A stretch of DNA of 64,000 bases. Source: Pyxidicoccus trucidator. Its GTDB lineage: Bacteria > Myxococcota > Myxococcia > Myxococcales > Myxococcaceae. A program made the position numbers and the translations under genes. How positions within the stretch are numbered: the first letter of the stretch is position 1; every line of letters starts with the position of its first letter. The stretch lies in the NCBI RefSeq assembly GCF_010894435.1, contig NZ_JAAIXZ010000001.1, positions 104,006 through 168,005 of the forward strand. Direction: 5' to 3'. The notes under the pieces were generated by a model that was not told the DNA's origin, did not search any database, and saw only the letters and a program-made list of their open reading frames with translations. Below are positions 7,730 to 21,599 of this stretch, in pieces.

Positions 7730-8584
7730 TCACCAGAACACCCCACGACGCTCCTTGAGGCCCTGGTGCAGCATGGACTGAATCGCCGCCTTCACGGTGC
7801 GGACCTTCTTGTCCAGCTCGCTGTCCTCGTCATCCGCGCGTCCGGTGAAGCGCAGCGGGTCCCCGTAATAGATGCGGTACTTCGTCGGCAGGGGGATGGG
7901 CAGCCCCGTGGGCGTGACGGGGAAGGACGGGAAGCCGAGCAGCTTCGCCACCGGCTTGAGGTTCATCAGCGCGGGGGCCTGCTCCTCGGCGCCGACGACG
8001 GCAATCGGGATGATGGGCGTGTGCGTCTCCAGCGCGAGCCGCATGAAGCCCAGCCCGAACTCCTGGAGCTGGTAGCGCTGGGGCCACAGCTTGTTGATGC
8101 CGCGCTGGCCCTCGGGGAAGACGAGGATGGCCTCCTCCGCGTCCAGCAGCCGGCGGCAGTTCTCGGGGGTGCCCACAATCTGCCCCATGCGGGCCATGAA
8201 GGTGGACACGTAGGGCAGTGAGGGCACCCACTTCTCCACCATGCTGCGGATGGCGCGCGGCGGGCTGGCCTCCAGCATCATGGAGACGCCAATCATGGCC
8301 CCGTCCAGCGGCAGCTGGCCCGAGTGGTTGGACACCAGCAGCACCCGGCCCGCGGGCACCTTCTCGATGCCGTACGTCTCCACCCGGAAGTAGTTCCGGT
8401 AGAGCCACAGGAAGGGCGCCACGGCGGACAGGCTGTAGTCGAGGTTGTAGCCGAACGGGTCGACGCCGTACTCGTTCTCCGGGCGGGCGAGCGCCATGAG
8501 CCGGCCCTTCTGCTCGTCATTGGCGAGCCGGTCCGTCCAGTCGCGCAGGCCCTTCTTCACTCGGTCGGTCAGACGCTCCAGCAT
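7730..8584 (-). CDS. PlsC-type lysophospholipid/glycerol-phosphate acyltransferase
   Basis: This 284-aa protein carries the acyltransferase block I motif in the variant form SNHSGQLPLDG (His...Asp with a longer spacer than the usual NHxxxxD) and the block III motif LVFPEGQRGINK. These fit the PlsC/LPLAT superfamily that transfers an acyl chain from acyl-CoA or acyl-ACP onto a lysolipid. A central hydrophobic segment (YSLSAVAPFLWLYRNYF) precedes the catalytic His. It lies at the start of a two-gene leftward operon with an SDR epimerase and is divergent from a lipase-like hydrolase (138-bp gap). Substrate cannot be read from sequence. Confidence 0.88.
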   Translation of the reverse strand: MLERLTDRVKKGLRDWTDRLANDEQKGRLMALARPENEYGVDPFGYNLDYSLSAVAPFLWLYRNYFRVETYGIEKVPAGRVLLVSNHSGQLPLDGAMIGVSMMLEASPPRAIRSMVEKWVPSLPYVSTFMARMGQIVGTPENCRRLLDAEEAILVFPEGQRGINKLWPQRYQLQEFGLGFMRLALETHTPIIPIAVVGAEEQAPALMNLKPVAKLLGFPSFPVTPTGLPIPLPTKYRIYYGDPLRFTGRADDEDSELDKKVRTVKAAIQSMLHQGLKERRGVFW

Positions 8585-8722
8585 AGGGAGGGTTCTTTAC
8601 ACCACCGGCCCCCGCTCCGGGAGGGACGGAGTACGCTGGCGGACACGCCGGGCCCATTTCCCCCCGCGCATGCGAGTGTGTGACGCTCGTCCTGCCGTGC
8701 GTGGCTGATAGGAGGTTGTGCG

Positions 8723-9376
8723 GTGACGACTGCCGTGGCCCGGGCGCCGGCCCCGCTCCTGGCGCCCGTGGAACAGCGGGCTCCGGTGCTGCTCGTCCAT
8801 GGCATCGACGACAACGCGAGCGCCTTCGACGCCATGCGCGAGCGGCTGGAGCGTGAGGGCTGGGCCCACGTCCACGCCTTCTCCCTGGTGCCCAATGACG
8901 GCTCGGAAGGAGTGCCCGCGATGGCCCGGCAGGTGGCCCGGGAGGCCGAGGCGCTCCGGGCGCGCACGGGCGCGCGGCGGGTGGACGTGGTGGGCTTCAG
9001 CATGGGGGCGCTCGTCACGCGCTGCTGGCTGCAGCTGCAGGGCGGGCGGCTGGTGGTGCGGCGCTTCATCTCCATCTCCGGGCCGCACGCGGGCACCCGG
9101 ATGGCGTGGCTGCGCCGGGGCAAGGGCGTGCGGCAGATGCGGCCCCGGAGCGGGCTCTTGCGCGACCTCCAGAGTGACAGGCGCCCCTGGGGCGAGGTGG
9201 AGGTCCACAGCTTCTGGACGCCCTGGGATTTGACCATCTTCCCCGCCTCCAGCTCGCGGCTGCAGGGCGCCTCCGAGCGCACCTTCCCCGTCCTGCTGCA
9301 CCCGTGGATGATTTCCGACCGGCGCGTCCTCGACGCGGTGGTGGAGGTGCTCGGCTCACCGGCCGTGGCCCGCTGA
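8723..9376 (+). CDS. Alpha/beta-hydrolase, triacylglycerol-lipase-like
   Basis: This 217-aa protein has the lipase oxyanion-loop motif LLVHGIDDNASAF near residue 20, the nucleophile elbow GFSMGALVTR (GxSxG, Ser near residue 95), an ISGPHAGTRMAW stretch typical of bacterial lipases/PGAP1-like hydrolases, a candidate acid in FWTPWDLTIF, and a terminal His (LLHPWMISD). There is no signal peptide, so it is probably cytoplasmic. The GTG start at 8723 follows AGGAGG (8710-8715). It is divergent from the acyltransferase gene, suggesting a shared lipid-related role, which is inference. Confidence 0.85.
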   Translation: MTTAVARAPAPLLAPVEQRAPVLLVHGIDDNASAFDAMRERLEREGWAHVHAFSLVPNDGSEGVPAMARQVAREAEALRARTGARRVDVVGFSMGALVTRCWLQLQGGRLVVRRFISISGPHAGTRMAWLRRGKGVRQMRPRSGLLRDLQSDRRPWGEVEVHSFWTPWDLTIFPASSSRLQGASERTFPVLLHPWMISDRRVLDAVVEVLGSPAVAR

Positions 9377-9399
9377 AGGCAGGCCCCTCTCGCGGGCCC

Positions 9400-10368
9400 T
9401 CAGAGGGTGGCGGAGAGCCGCCCGGCGGCCTCGCGCAGGGTGACGACGTCACACTCCGCCTTCAGCCAGCCGAAGACTTCGCGCAGCCGCTCCATTTTAT
9501 GGGCGGCGCTCACGCGCAAGTCCCGCTGCTGCCGCACCAGCTCCAGGGGAACGCCGTCGGACGCGTCCAGCACGTCCACCCCGTGCAGCTCGAAGTTGAA
9601 GAAGGCGTCCTTGCGGCACGAGCGCCAGGCCGCGCGCAGGGCGGACAGCGGCAGCGTGGTGGCGAACGTGCCGATGAAGGGGAAGCGCACGCCCGGCGTC
9701 ACCGCCATGGGCAGCTCCAGCACCGCGCCCGTCCCCCGCTGGTAGGGCCGAGCCGGGTCCGGCCGGTACGGCACCCGGGGCGCCAGCAGCACGCGCGGCG
9801 TGTCCAGCACCGAGCGCGAGGGCCGCCCCACCAGCGCCAGCGCCCCCATCACCGCCGCCTTGGCCGCGTAGTACGGCGCGGCGGGGAACGCGGACGAGCC
9901 ATACCGGTAGCCCTGAGCCACCGTGGCCGCATAGAGGTCCGCGTTCAGCGTGTAGCCCGGGGCGCGGAAGCCCTCCGGCCTCGCGCCCGTGGCCGCGAGG
10001 ATGGCCGCGTCCGCGCGGGCCAGGTCCTCGCGGATGGCGGAGGGGCCCCGGCGCGTGAGCGCGTAGTCATGCGCGTGGCTGTGGCTGGCCACCTCGATTC
10101 CCGCCGCGTGGGCGGCGCGCATCCCCGCCGCGGCGCCCGGGTCCGACTCGAGGTCCTCGCCAATGGCGAAGAAGGTGCCCGGCGCGCCCAGCCCGTCCAG
10201 CAGCTCGCGGAAGCGGGGCACCGCCACCGCGTGCACCAGCGTGCGGGCGCGCTCGTCCAGCAGCGACTCGGGCAGGCCGTGGATGCGGCAGTAGTGCGGC
10301 AGCGAGTCGAGGTCGACGGAGATGGACGCCAGCCGCACGGGTGCGCCCTCCCCGGGCTCGGAGCTCAC
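9400..10368 (-). CDS. Polysaccharide deacetylase (NodB-like)
   Basis: The ~322-aa product has NodB-homology features: an early acidic motif (SISVDLDSL in place of TFDDG), the metal-binding SHSHAHD, and the RAPGY motif (GFRAPGYTLN). Such enzymes remove N- or O-acetyl groups from glycans. I set the start at the GTG at 10368, which overlaps the TGA of the preceding glycosyltransferase gene (GTGA); the open frame further upstream is only antisense to that gene. This makes it the last gene of a three-gene leftward operon (flavoprotein, GT2, deacetylase), which probably builds or modifies a polyprenol- or cell-surface-linked sugar. Confidence 0.85.
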   Translation of the reverse strand: MSSEPGEGAPVRLASISVDLDSLPHYCRIHGLPESLLDERARTLVHAVAVPRFRELLDGLGAPGTFFAIGEDLESDPGAAAGMRAAHAAGIEVASHSHAHDYALTRRGPSAIREDLARADAAILAATGARPEGFRAPGYTLNADLYAATVAQGYRYGSSAFPAAPYYAAKAAVMGALALVGRPSRSVLDTPRVLLAPRVPYRPDPARPYQRGTGAVLELPMAVTPGVRFPFIGTFATTLPLSALRAAWRSCRKDAFFNFELHGVDVLDASDGVPLELVRQQRDLRVSAAHKMERLREVFGWLKAECDVVTLREAAGRLSATL

Positions 10369-11075
10369 GTCCCCCGGACGCGGATGACGTAGAACAGCTT
10401 GCCCACGTTCTTGAGGACGTTGGGCACGCGCTTGAACAGGTGGATGGAGGGCTGGCGCTTCTCGTGGAGCTGGATGGGAATCTCCAGCACCTTCAGCCCC
10501 TCGCGCCAGGCGCGGATGACGAACTCGCTGGCGAACACGTCCATGTCCACCACGCACTTCTGGATGACGGGCAGCAGCGCCTCGCGGCGGAAGGCCTTCA
10601 GCCCGTGCGTGTCCGTGCCCTGGAAGCCCAGCGCGACTTTCAGCAGGCCGTTGTGCACGCGCGTGGCCGCCCGACGCACCAGCGGGCGCTGGTCACTGGC
10701 GCCCTTGGCTGCCTTGGAGCCCACCACCATGTCCGCCTCGCCCCGCTCCAGCCTCGGCAGCGCCGAGTCGTAGAAGGTGAGGTCGCACAGGTCGATTTCG
10801 TCGCAGACCACGTAGGTGCCGCGGGCCATGAGGATGCCGGCCTTGAGCGCGGAGCCGTAGTTGGGCCGCTCCGAGTGGAACCAGCGCAGGCGCGGGTTCG
10901 CCGCGCACAGCTCCTCGAGGATTCGCGGCGTGGCGTCTCGCGAGCCGTTCTCCGCGAAGATGATTTCGTAGTCGAGCCCGCGCGCGTCCAGCCCCTGGCG
11001 CAGCTCCTCCGCCGCCGAGCGGATGATGGACTCCTCGTTGTAGACCGGAATGACGACGGAGAGGTGCGGGGCCAT
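10365..11075 (-). CDS. Glycosyltransferase family 2 (polyprenyl-phosphate-sugar synthase-like)
   Basis: This 236-aa GT-A fold enzyme opens with the family-2 signature SVVIPVYNEESIIRSAAEEL, has ENGSRDATPRILEEL for nucleotide binding, CDEIDLCD at the metal-binding DxD site, and GTDTHGLKAFRRE in the acceptor region. It resembles dolichyl/undecaprenyl-phosphate mannosyl- or glucosyltransferases but lacks the C-terminal TM helices some of these have. It lies between a flavin-dependent oxidoreductase and a polysaccharide deacetylase and is coupled to the latter by a 4-nt overlap. Confidence 0.88.
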   Translation of the reverse strand: MAPHLSVVIPVYNEESIIRSAAEELRQGLDARGLDYEIIFAENGSRDATPRILEELCAANPRLRWFHSERPNYGSALKAGILMARGTYVVCDEIDLCDLTFYDSALPRLERGEADMVVGSKAAKGASDQRPLVRRAATRVHNGLLKVALGFQGTDTHGLKAFRREALLPVIQKCVVDMDVFASEFVIRAWREGLKVLEIPIQLHEKRQPSIHLFKRVPNVLKNVGKLFYVIRVRGT

Positions 11076-11114
11076 GGAATTGGGTCCCTGAGATATGGGG
11101 CTGGGGGCGGTGCG

Positions 11115-12428
11115 TCAACCGTTCAGCGTGCGGGCGCAGGCGCGGCCCGCGAGGATGGCGTCCTCCATGGAGGAGTACTCCCACTGCCCGTAGCGCCCGG
11201 CGATGAGGATGCCCGCGTGCTCCAGGAAGCGGAGGATTTCGGCCTTCGCCGGCCCGTACGCATCGTCATAGAGCACGTACGCGTGCGGAATCTCGCGCGC
11301 CTGGGCAAAGAGCACGTCGTCCGCCGAGTGAATCATCTGGGAGCGCACCAGGTCCTCCACCGCGTACTTCTCCGCGGTGGCGGGGGCCATCTCGCCGTGG
11401 TGGCTGTACTCCACGTAGAAGGTGGAGGTGTCCGGCGGCGCCAGCGGCGCGTACACCGCCGAGGGCGAGCCGATGCGGTACGTGTGGAACTCCGGCTCCG
11501 GCAGGTAGATCCAATGCCAGGGCTGGCGGTTGGCCCCGCGCGCGGCCACGGCCACGTAGGTGACGGTGGTGGCGCGCAGCCGCTTCGCCGCGGCCACGAC
11601 TTCGTCGGGCACGCCCGAGCCGCTCCTGGCCAGCAGCGCCACCAGCCCGGGCAGGGAGATGCTGGACACCAGCCCGGAATAGGGCAGCACGCGGCCGTCG
11701 GACAGCGTGATTCTGCGCGCCTTCCAGTCGACGGAGGTGGGCTCGGTGTTGACGCTCAGCTCGCCGCCCTGGAGGTGGCGCAGCATGGCGCGGGCGAGGC
11801 TTTCGATTCCGCCCTCGCGCGGGTAGACGAAGGAGGCGTTGTAGCCCACCTGGTCGCTGCCGGCGCCCAGCGCTCCGTCCACCACCTCCTTGAGGTTGGG
11901 GCGGGGCACGAAGCGACCCACCCAGGCGGCGGACAGCTCGCGCGGGTGCACCGTCCAGAGCTTCTGGTTGTAGGGCACCATGAAGTTCTTCGCGAAGCCC
12001 TCGCCCATGTAGCGGAGGATGAACTCCTCGAAGTTGCGCGGCTCGCGCTCGCGGAGCGCCCGGCCCTTCTCGCCGTGGATGGCCTCCACGTAGCCGACGA
12101 GGTTCTCCGCCACGACGTCCGGCGGCAGGCCGTGGGTGTTCACCTGGTACGGGAAGCGGGTGAACACGCCGCGGGTGAAGATGCCCGCCTTGCGCTGGAT
12201 GCGGACCATCTGCTCCGGCAACCAGACGGTGTTCACCAGCTCCTGGATTTCCGGATCGCGCAGGTGGAGCCAGTGGCCGGTGGGGTCGAAGTAACACCCA
12301 TCGATGACCTCGGTCTTGATGAGCCCGCCGACCCGGTCCGACTTCTCGATGAGGCGCCAGGGCTTCCGGAGGAAGTGGGCGGTGGACAAGCCCGCGAGTC
12401 CCGCGCCAAGGATGACGATGGGTTCCAT
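11115..12428 (-). CDS. FAD-dependent amine-oxidase/UDP-galactopyranose-mutase-like flavoprotein
   Basis: This 437-aa protein starts with a dinucleotide-binding motif (ILGAGLAGLSTAHFL), continues with the FAD-family element SDRVGGLIKT, and ends with the C-terminal FAD-binding pattern AGRYGQWEYSSMEDAILAG. The central region (VPYNQKLWTVHPRELSAAW) resembles the UDP-galactopyranose mutase/protoporphyrinogen-oxidase-like group often annotated beside glycosyltransferases. It is the first gene of the leftward glycan operon and is divergent, across 236 bp without another gene, from the giant zinc-ribbon/TPR gene. A sugar-nucleotide ring or redox conversion is plausible but unproved. Confidence 0.8.
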   Translation of the reverse strand: MEPIVILGAGLAGLSTAHFLRKPWRLIEKSDRVGGLIKTEVIDGCYFDPTGHWLHLRDPEIQELVNTVWLPEQMVRIQRKAGIFTRGVFTRFPYQVNTHGLPPDVVAENLVGYVEAIHGEKGRALREREPRNFEEFILRYMGEGFAKNFMVPYNQKLWTVHPRELSAAWVGRFVPRPNLKEVVDGALGAGSDQVGYNASFVYPREGGIESLARAMLRHLQGGELSVNTEPTSVDWKARRITLSDGRVLPYSGLVSSISLPGLVALLARSGSGVPDEVVAAAKRLRATTVTYVAVAARGANRQPWHWIYLPEPEFHTYRIGSPSAVYAPLAPPDTSTFYVEYSHHGEMAPATAEKYAVEDLVRSQMIHSADDVLFAQAREIPHAYVLYDDAYGPAKAEILRFLEHAGILIAGRYGQWEYSSMEDAILAGRACARTLNG

Positions 12429-12664
12429 GCCGGCCCGGGTCTACCACCTCCGCTCTTGGAGGGGGAAAACGAACGCAGGCGCCCCCCTGCGGGTGGACAG
12501 AGCCCTCGCCTGCCCGCTCGGGAAGCCAAGGGAGGGGGCATTGCGGCATCGCGTGCGCGTTCTTTCCGGGCTGGAAACGGCTCTGCTACCCTGCGCGCAC
12601 CGCGAAGGCGCTCCGATGCCTGCTCGCGAGCACTCGCGCCTGTCGGTCCCGTCGAAGGAAACCC

Positions 12665-18726
<6,062 letters not shown>

Positions 18727-18740
18727 GCCTTGAATCCGGC

Positions 18741-18768
18741 TTGCAACGGGCCCCGAATAAGGTAGAAG
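18741..18768 (+). promoter_or_regulatory. Candidate sigma-70 promoter for the tRNA-Ser cluster
   Basis: TTGCAA (18741-18746) and TAGAAG (18763-18768) are separated by 16 nt and lie ~50 nt upstream of the first tRNA, a typical distance for a tRNA leader. Assigned by eye only. Confidence 0.4.
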
Positions 18769-18820
18769 GGCGGCCCCACGGTCGCCGTCGGACCAAGGGA
18801 CTCCGCCGGCTCTGAAGCAT

Positions 18821-18907
18821 GGAGGCGTGGCCGAGCGGCTGAAGGCAGCGGTCTTGAAAACCGCAGAGGGTGCAAGCTCTCCGTAGGTTCGAATCCTACC
18901 GCCTCCG
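18821..18907 (+). tRNA. tRNA-Ser(UGA)
   Basis: Class II tRNA with acceptor stem GGAGGCG (18821-18827)/CGCCTCC (18900-18906), discriminator G, anticodon loop CTTGAAA giving UGA, a long variable arm, and TTCGAATCC in the T-loop. It reads UCA (and other UCN codons by wobble). CCA is not encoded. Confidence 0.97.
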
Positions 18908-18949
18908 ATTTTGTGCTTGAGTTTTGCGGTTCTTTGACAGAAAAAAGCT

Positions 18950-19036
18950 GGAGAGATGGCCGAGAGGCTGAAGGCACAGGTTTGCTAAACCTGCATACTC
19001 GAAAGGGTATCGAGGGTTCGAATCCCTCTCTCTCCG
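18950..19036 (+). tRNA. tRNA-Ser(GCU)
   Basis: Acceptor stem GGAGAGA (18950-18956)/TCTCTCC (19029-19035), anticodon loop TTGCTAA giving GCU, a long variable arm (CATACTCGAAAGGGTATCG) and TTCGAATCC. CCA is encoded at 19037-19039. It reads AGC and AGU. Confidence 0.97.
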
Positions 19037-19068
19037 CCACTTGTTGTAGTAGCAGCGCCGGAAGAAAT

Positions 19069-19142
19069 GCTCCCTTAGCTCAGCTGGATAGAGCGTCGGA
19101 CTACGAATCCGAAGGCCGGAGGTTCGAATCCTCCAGGGAGCG
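19069..19142 (+). tRNA. tRNA-Arg(ACG)
   Basis: Acceptor GCTCCCT (19069-19075)/AGGGAGC (19135-19141), anticodon stem TCGGA/TCCGA with loop CTACGAA giving ACG, and encoded CCA at 19143-19145. The A34 of this tRNA is the known bacterial substrate of TadA, whose gene begins 23 nt downstream. Confidence 0.97.
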
Positions 19143-19165
19143 CCACTTCTTTCGAGCCAGTCTCC

Positions 19166-19633
19166 ATGAGTGACGACGAAGCTTTCATGCAGCAGGCGCT
19201 TGCGCTCGCGCGGGAAGCCGCGGAACTCGGAGAGGTCCCCGTCGGTGCGGTTGCGGTGTTTGACGGAAACGTCATTGGCACCGGCTTCAACCGCCGCGAG
19301 GTGGACCGACACCCGCTCGCTCACGCAGAGATGCTGGCCATGGATGCCGCGGCCAGGAAGCTGGGAGTGTGGCGACTCTCAGGCGTCACCCTGTACGTGA
19401 CGCTGGAGCCGTGCGCGATGTGCGCTGGAGCGCTGGTGCAGTCCCGGGTGACACGGCTCGTCTTTGGAGCCTCGGACCCCAAGGCAGGCGCGGTAGGCTC
19501 GCTCTACAATCTGGCCGAGGAGCCCCGGCATAACCACCGGCTCCAGGTGACAAGTGGCATCCTGGCGGACGAAAGCCGCCTGCTTTTGAAGACGTTCTTC
19601 GAGCGCCTGCGCGCGAGGAAACGTGAAAACTGA
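19166..19633 (+). CDS. tadA: tRNA-specific adenosine deaminase
   Basis: This 155-aa zinc deaminase converts A34 to inosine in tRNA-Arg(ACG), allowing CGU/CGC/CGA decoding. The cytidine/deoxycytidylate-deaminase motifs are complete: HAEMLAMDAA (zinc His and catalytic Glu) and TLEPCAMCAGAL (PCxxC zinc Cys pair). FGASDPKAGAVGSL and the C-terminal FFERLRARK helix are typical of bacterial TadA. It lies between tRNA-Arg(ACG) and tRNA-Ser(CGA), in the same direction as all the neighbouring tRNAs, so substrate and modifying enzyme may share a transcript. Confidence 0.96.
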   Translation: MSDDEAFMQQALALAREAAELGEVPVGAVAVFDGNVIGTGFNRREVDRHPLAHAEMLAMDAAARKLGVWRLSGVTLYVTLEPCAMCAGALVQSRVTRLVFGASDPKAGAVGSLYNLAEEPRHNHRLQVTSGILADESRLLLKTFFERLRARKREN

Positions 19634-19638
19634 ATACT

Positions 19639-19725
19639 GGAGAGCTGGCCGAGTGGTCGAAGGCACCTGACTCGAAATCAGGCGTACCGGTAACGGTACC
19701 GTAGGTTCGAATCCTACGCTCTCCG
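19639..19725 (+). tRNA. tRNA-Ser(CGA)
   Basis: Acceptor GGAGAGC (19639-19645)/GCTCTCC (19718-19724), anticodon loop ACTCGAA giving CGA, and a long variable arm (GTACCGGTAACGGTACC). It starts 5 nt after the tadA stop and reads UCG. Confidence 0.96.
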
Positions 19726-19737
19726 CTCCAGACTTAT

Positions 19738-19824
19738 GGAGAGGTGGCCGAGCGGTTGAAGGCGCACGCCTGGAACGCGTGTATATCTGAAAGGGTATCG
19801 TGGGTTCGAATCCCACCCTCTCCG
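19738..19824 (+). tRNA. tRNA-Ser(GGA)
   Basis: Acceptor GGAGAGG (19738-19744)/CCTCTCC (19817-19823), anticodon loop CTGGAAC giving GGA, a long variable arm and TTCGAATCC. It reads UCC and UCU, and completes serine decoding together with the three other tRNA-Ser genes here. Confidence 0.96.
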
Positions 19825-19857
19825 TTGTTGTTTCAGCAGTAGGTTGTTACAGACTTT

Positions 19858-19941
19858 GTGGTCGGGACAACGTGGGGGCGCGAACCCCGCCAGGTCCGGA
19901 AGGAAGCAACGGTAGCGTACTTCCGCGTGTGTCCCGGCCGT
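19858..19941 (+). ncRNA. ffs: Signal recognition particle RNA, small bacterial (4.5S) type
   Basis: The closing stem GGTCGGGACA (19860-19869) pairs with TGTCCCGGCC (19930-19939). The diagnostic domain IV sequence CCAGGTCCGGAAGGAAGCAA lies in the middle, containing the GGAAGGAAGCA motif that binds Ffh. Length (~84 nt plus flanks) fits the Alu-lacking bacterial form. TTGTTG (19825) and TACAGA (19849) are a possible promoter. A strong hairpin follows. Confidence 0.92.
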
Positions 19942-19951
19942 TTCTTGTGAG

Positions 19952-19988
19952 GAGCCGGCACCCTGTCTCAGGGTGCTGGCTCTTCGCC
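19952..19988 (+). terminator. Terminator after SRP RNA
   Basis: GAGCCGGCACCCT (19952-19964), loop GTCTC, AGGGTGCTGGCTC (19970-19982) and then TTCGCCTTT. The 13-bp stem has one G-U pair. It separates the rightward RNA genes from the convergent mannosyltransferase gene. Confidence 0.8.
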
Positions 19989-20022
19989 TTTGCGGGCAGG
20001 CCCTCGCTCGGGCCGTCCGCGG

Positions 20023-21483
20023 CTACTCGCGGACGAGGAGTGTCTCGCGGCCGATTCTGCGCGCCACGCGGAAGCCGGCGGCCTGGAGCTCCGTGAGGGC
20101 CCGGTCCTCGAAGGTGACGGCGCGGTTGAAGTTCCTGTCCCGCATGGCGTGCTGGAAGGCGCCGTCATGCGGCCAGTCGCAGGTGAGCCAGGGAATCTGC
20201 TGGCCCAGGTAGAAGAAGCCGCCGGCGCCCCACAGCCCCTCGTTGACGATGAGCAGGCCGCGAGCCCCTCCCCCTTCGGTGGCGGCGACGATGGCGCGGA
20301 ACTGGTCCGCCCGCAGGTCGCCCGACGGGTAGTCGGCGGCCACCTGCAGGCCCGCTCCCACGGCGAGCGCGGCGAGGCCCCACCGGAGGAAGGGCTGGGC
20401 CCGAGTGGTGATGAAGACGGCCACCGGCGGCGCGGCGGCCAGCACGGCCAGCACCAGGCCGGGATAGAGGAAGCGCTCCTCCTTGTGCGCGGTGGCCAGC
20501 AGCACTCCGGTGTACACGGCCGCGCACCACAGCGGCAGGGACAGCACGCGCCGCTGGCGCAGGGAGGCGAGGCCCACGACCGCCGCGGCCCCCGCCCAGA
20601 GGGGCACGGCGGAGAGGAGCGGTCGCGCGTAGAAGCCAGGGGACGAGGAGCCGAAGCGGGCCGCGGCCTCCCCGGAGAAGACGTTGAAGCGCGCGTAGGC
20701 GATGAACGAGTGGAAGGGAGAGCCCCAGGTGGCCCAATCCAGGGCGCCCAGTCCCGCCGCCACCGCCAGCCCGCCCGCGCAGGTGAAGGCCAGCAGCCGC
20801 CAGCGGCGCGCGCCCACCAGCCACACCAGCGCGGCGAGGACGAAGATGGCGGAGGGGTAGCGCGCCACCACCGCCAGCCCCAGGGCCATGCCGCCGACGA
20901 GGCCCGCGCGGACCGGGCGCTCGCGCCTGTCCAGCGCCTCCATGGCCACGACGAGGAAGGACGCGGAGATGGACTCTCCCAGCGTGCGCCCCGCGAAGAC
21001 GAGCACCGGCCCGTACAGGCCCACCAGGAGGGCGGCCAGCCACCCACCCGCCGGGCCCGCGCGGCGCGAGGCGAAGCGGTACGCGGCCCAGAGACTCCAG
21101 GCGTGCAGGGCCGCCTGGGGAATGGCCACCACCGCCCGGTATCCCTGGGGATGCGTGATTCCGAGCAGGTCCGCCAGCTTGAGGAAGCCGGCCAGCACTC
21201 CGGGCACGGCCCAGTTGCGGATGCCGTCCTTCCACTCCCAGGCCAGCACGCCGTAGCCGTGGACGCGCCACCAGGCCGGCTCCAGCGCCTGATACACCTC
21301 GTCCGGGTGGATGCGGCCCAGCTGCAGCACGGCGATGACGGCCGGCAGCAGCGCCACCAGCGGCAGCAGGAGGACGGGCCAGCGCCGGCCGTTGCGCGGC
21401 GCGGCACCGGGCACGTCCGGAGTCGGCTCGGGTGTTGAGTCGGGAACGGCGAAGGCCGGGAGCTGGGGTGCGGGCGCGGACAC
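20023..21483 (-). CDS. GT22-family integral-membrane mannosyltransferase
   Basis: This 486-aa polytopic protein has about ten hydrophobic helices. The luminal/periplasmic first-loop signature HPDEVYQALEPAWWRVHGYG is typical of Alg9/PIG-B-like GT22 enzymes using a polyprenyl-phosphate sugar, and HKEERFLYPGL matches the second conserved block. The N-terminal ~30 residues are Pro-rich and cytoplasmic. It would add mannose (or another hexose) from a lipid carrier to a glycan on the outer side of the inner membrane. Convergent with the SRP RNA and divergent from the oxidoreductase gene at 21600. Confidence 0.85.
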   Translation of the reverse strand: MSAPAPQLPAFAVPDSTPEPTPDVPGAAPRNGRRWPVLLLPLVALLPAVIAVLQLGRIHPDEVYQALEPAWWRVHGYGVLAWEWKDGIRNWAVPGVLAGFLKLADLLGITHPQGYRAVVAIPQAALHAWSLWAAYRFASRRAGPAGGWLAALLVGLYGPVLVFAGRTLGESISASFLVVAMEALDRRERPVRAGLVGGMALGLAVVARYPSAIFVLAALVWLVGARRWRLLAFTCAGGLAVAAGLGALDWATWGSPFHSFIAYARFNVFSGEAAARFGSSSPGFYARPLLSAVPLWAGAAAVVGLASLRQRRVLSLPLWCAAVYTGVLLATAHKEERFLYPGLVLAVLAAAPPVAVFITTRAQPFLRWGLAALAVGAGLQVAADYPSGDLRADQFRAIVAATEGGGARGLLIVNEGLWGAGGFFYLGQQIPWLTCDWPHDGAFQHAMRDRNFNRAVTFEDRALTELQAAGFRVARRIGRETLLVRE

Positions 21484-21599
21484 GGGCGCGGAGGACTCTC
21501 CCCGCCCCGGAGCCCGGGCGCAAGGTGCGTTGCGTTTGTCCGCCTGCCCTCCGCTCGGGTAGGAACGCAGGAAACCCAGCAGCAGGAGGAGGAGACGAC

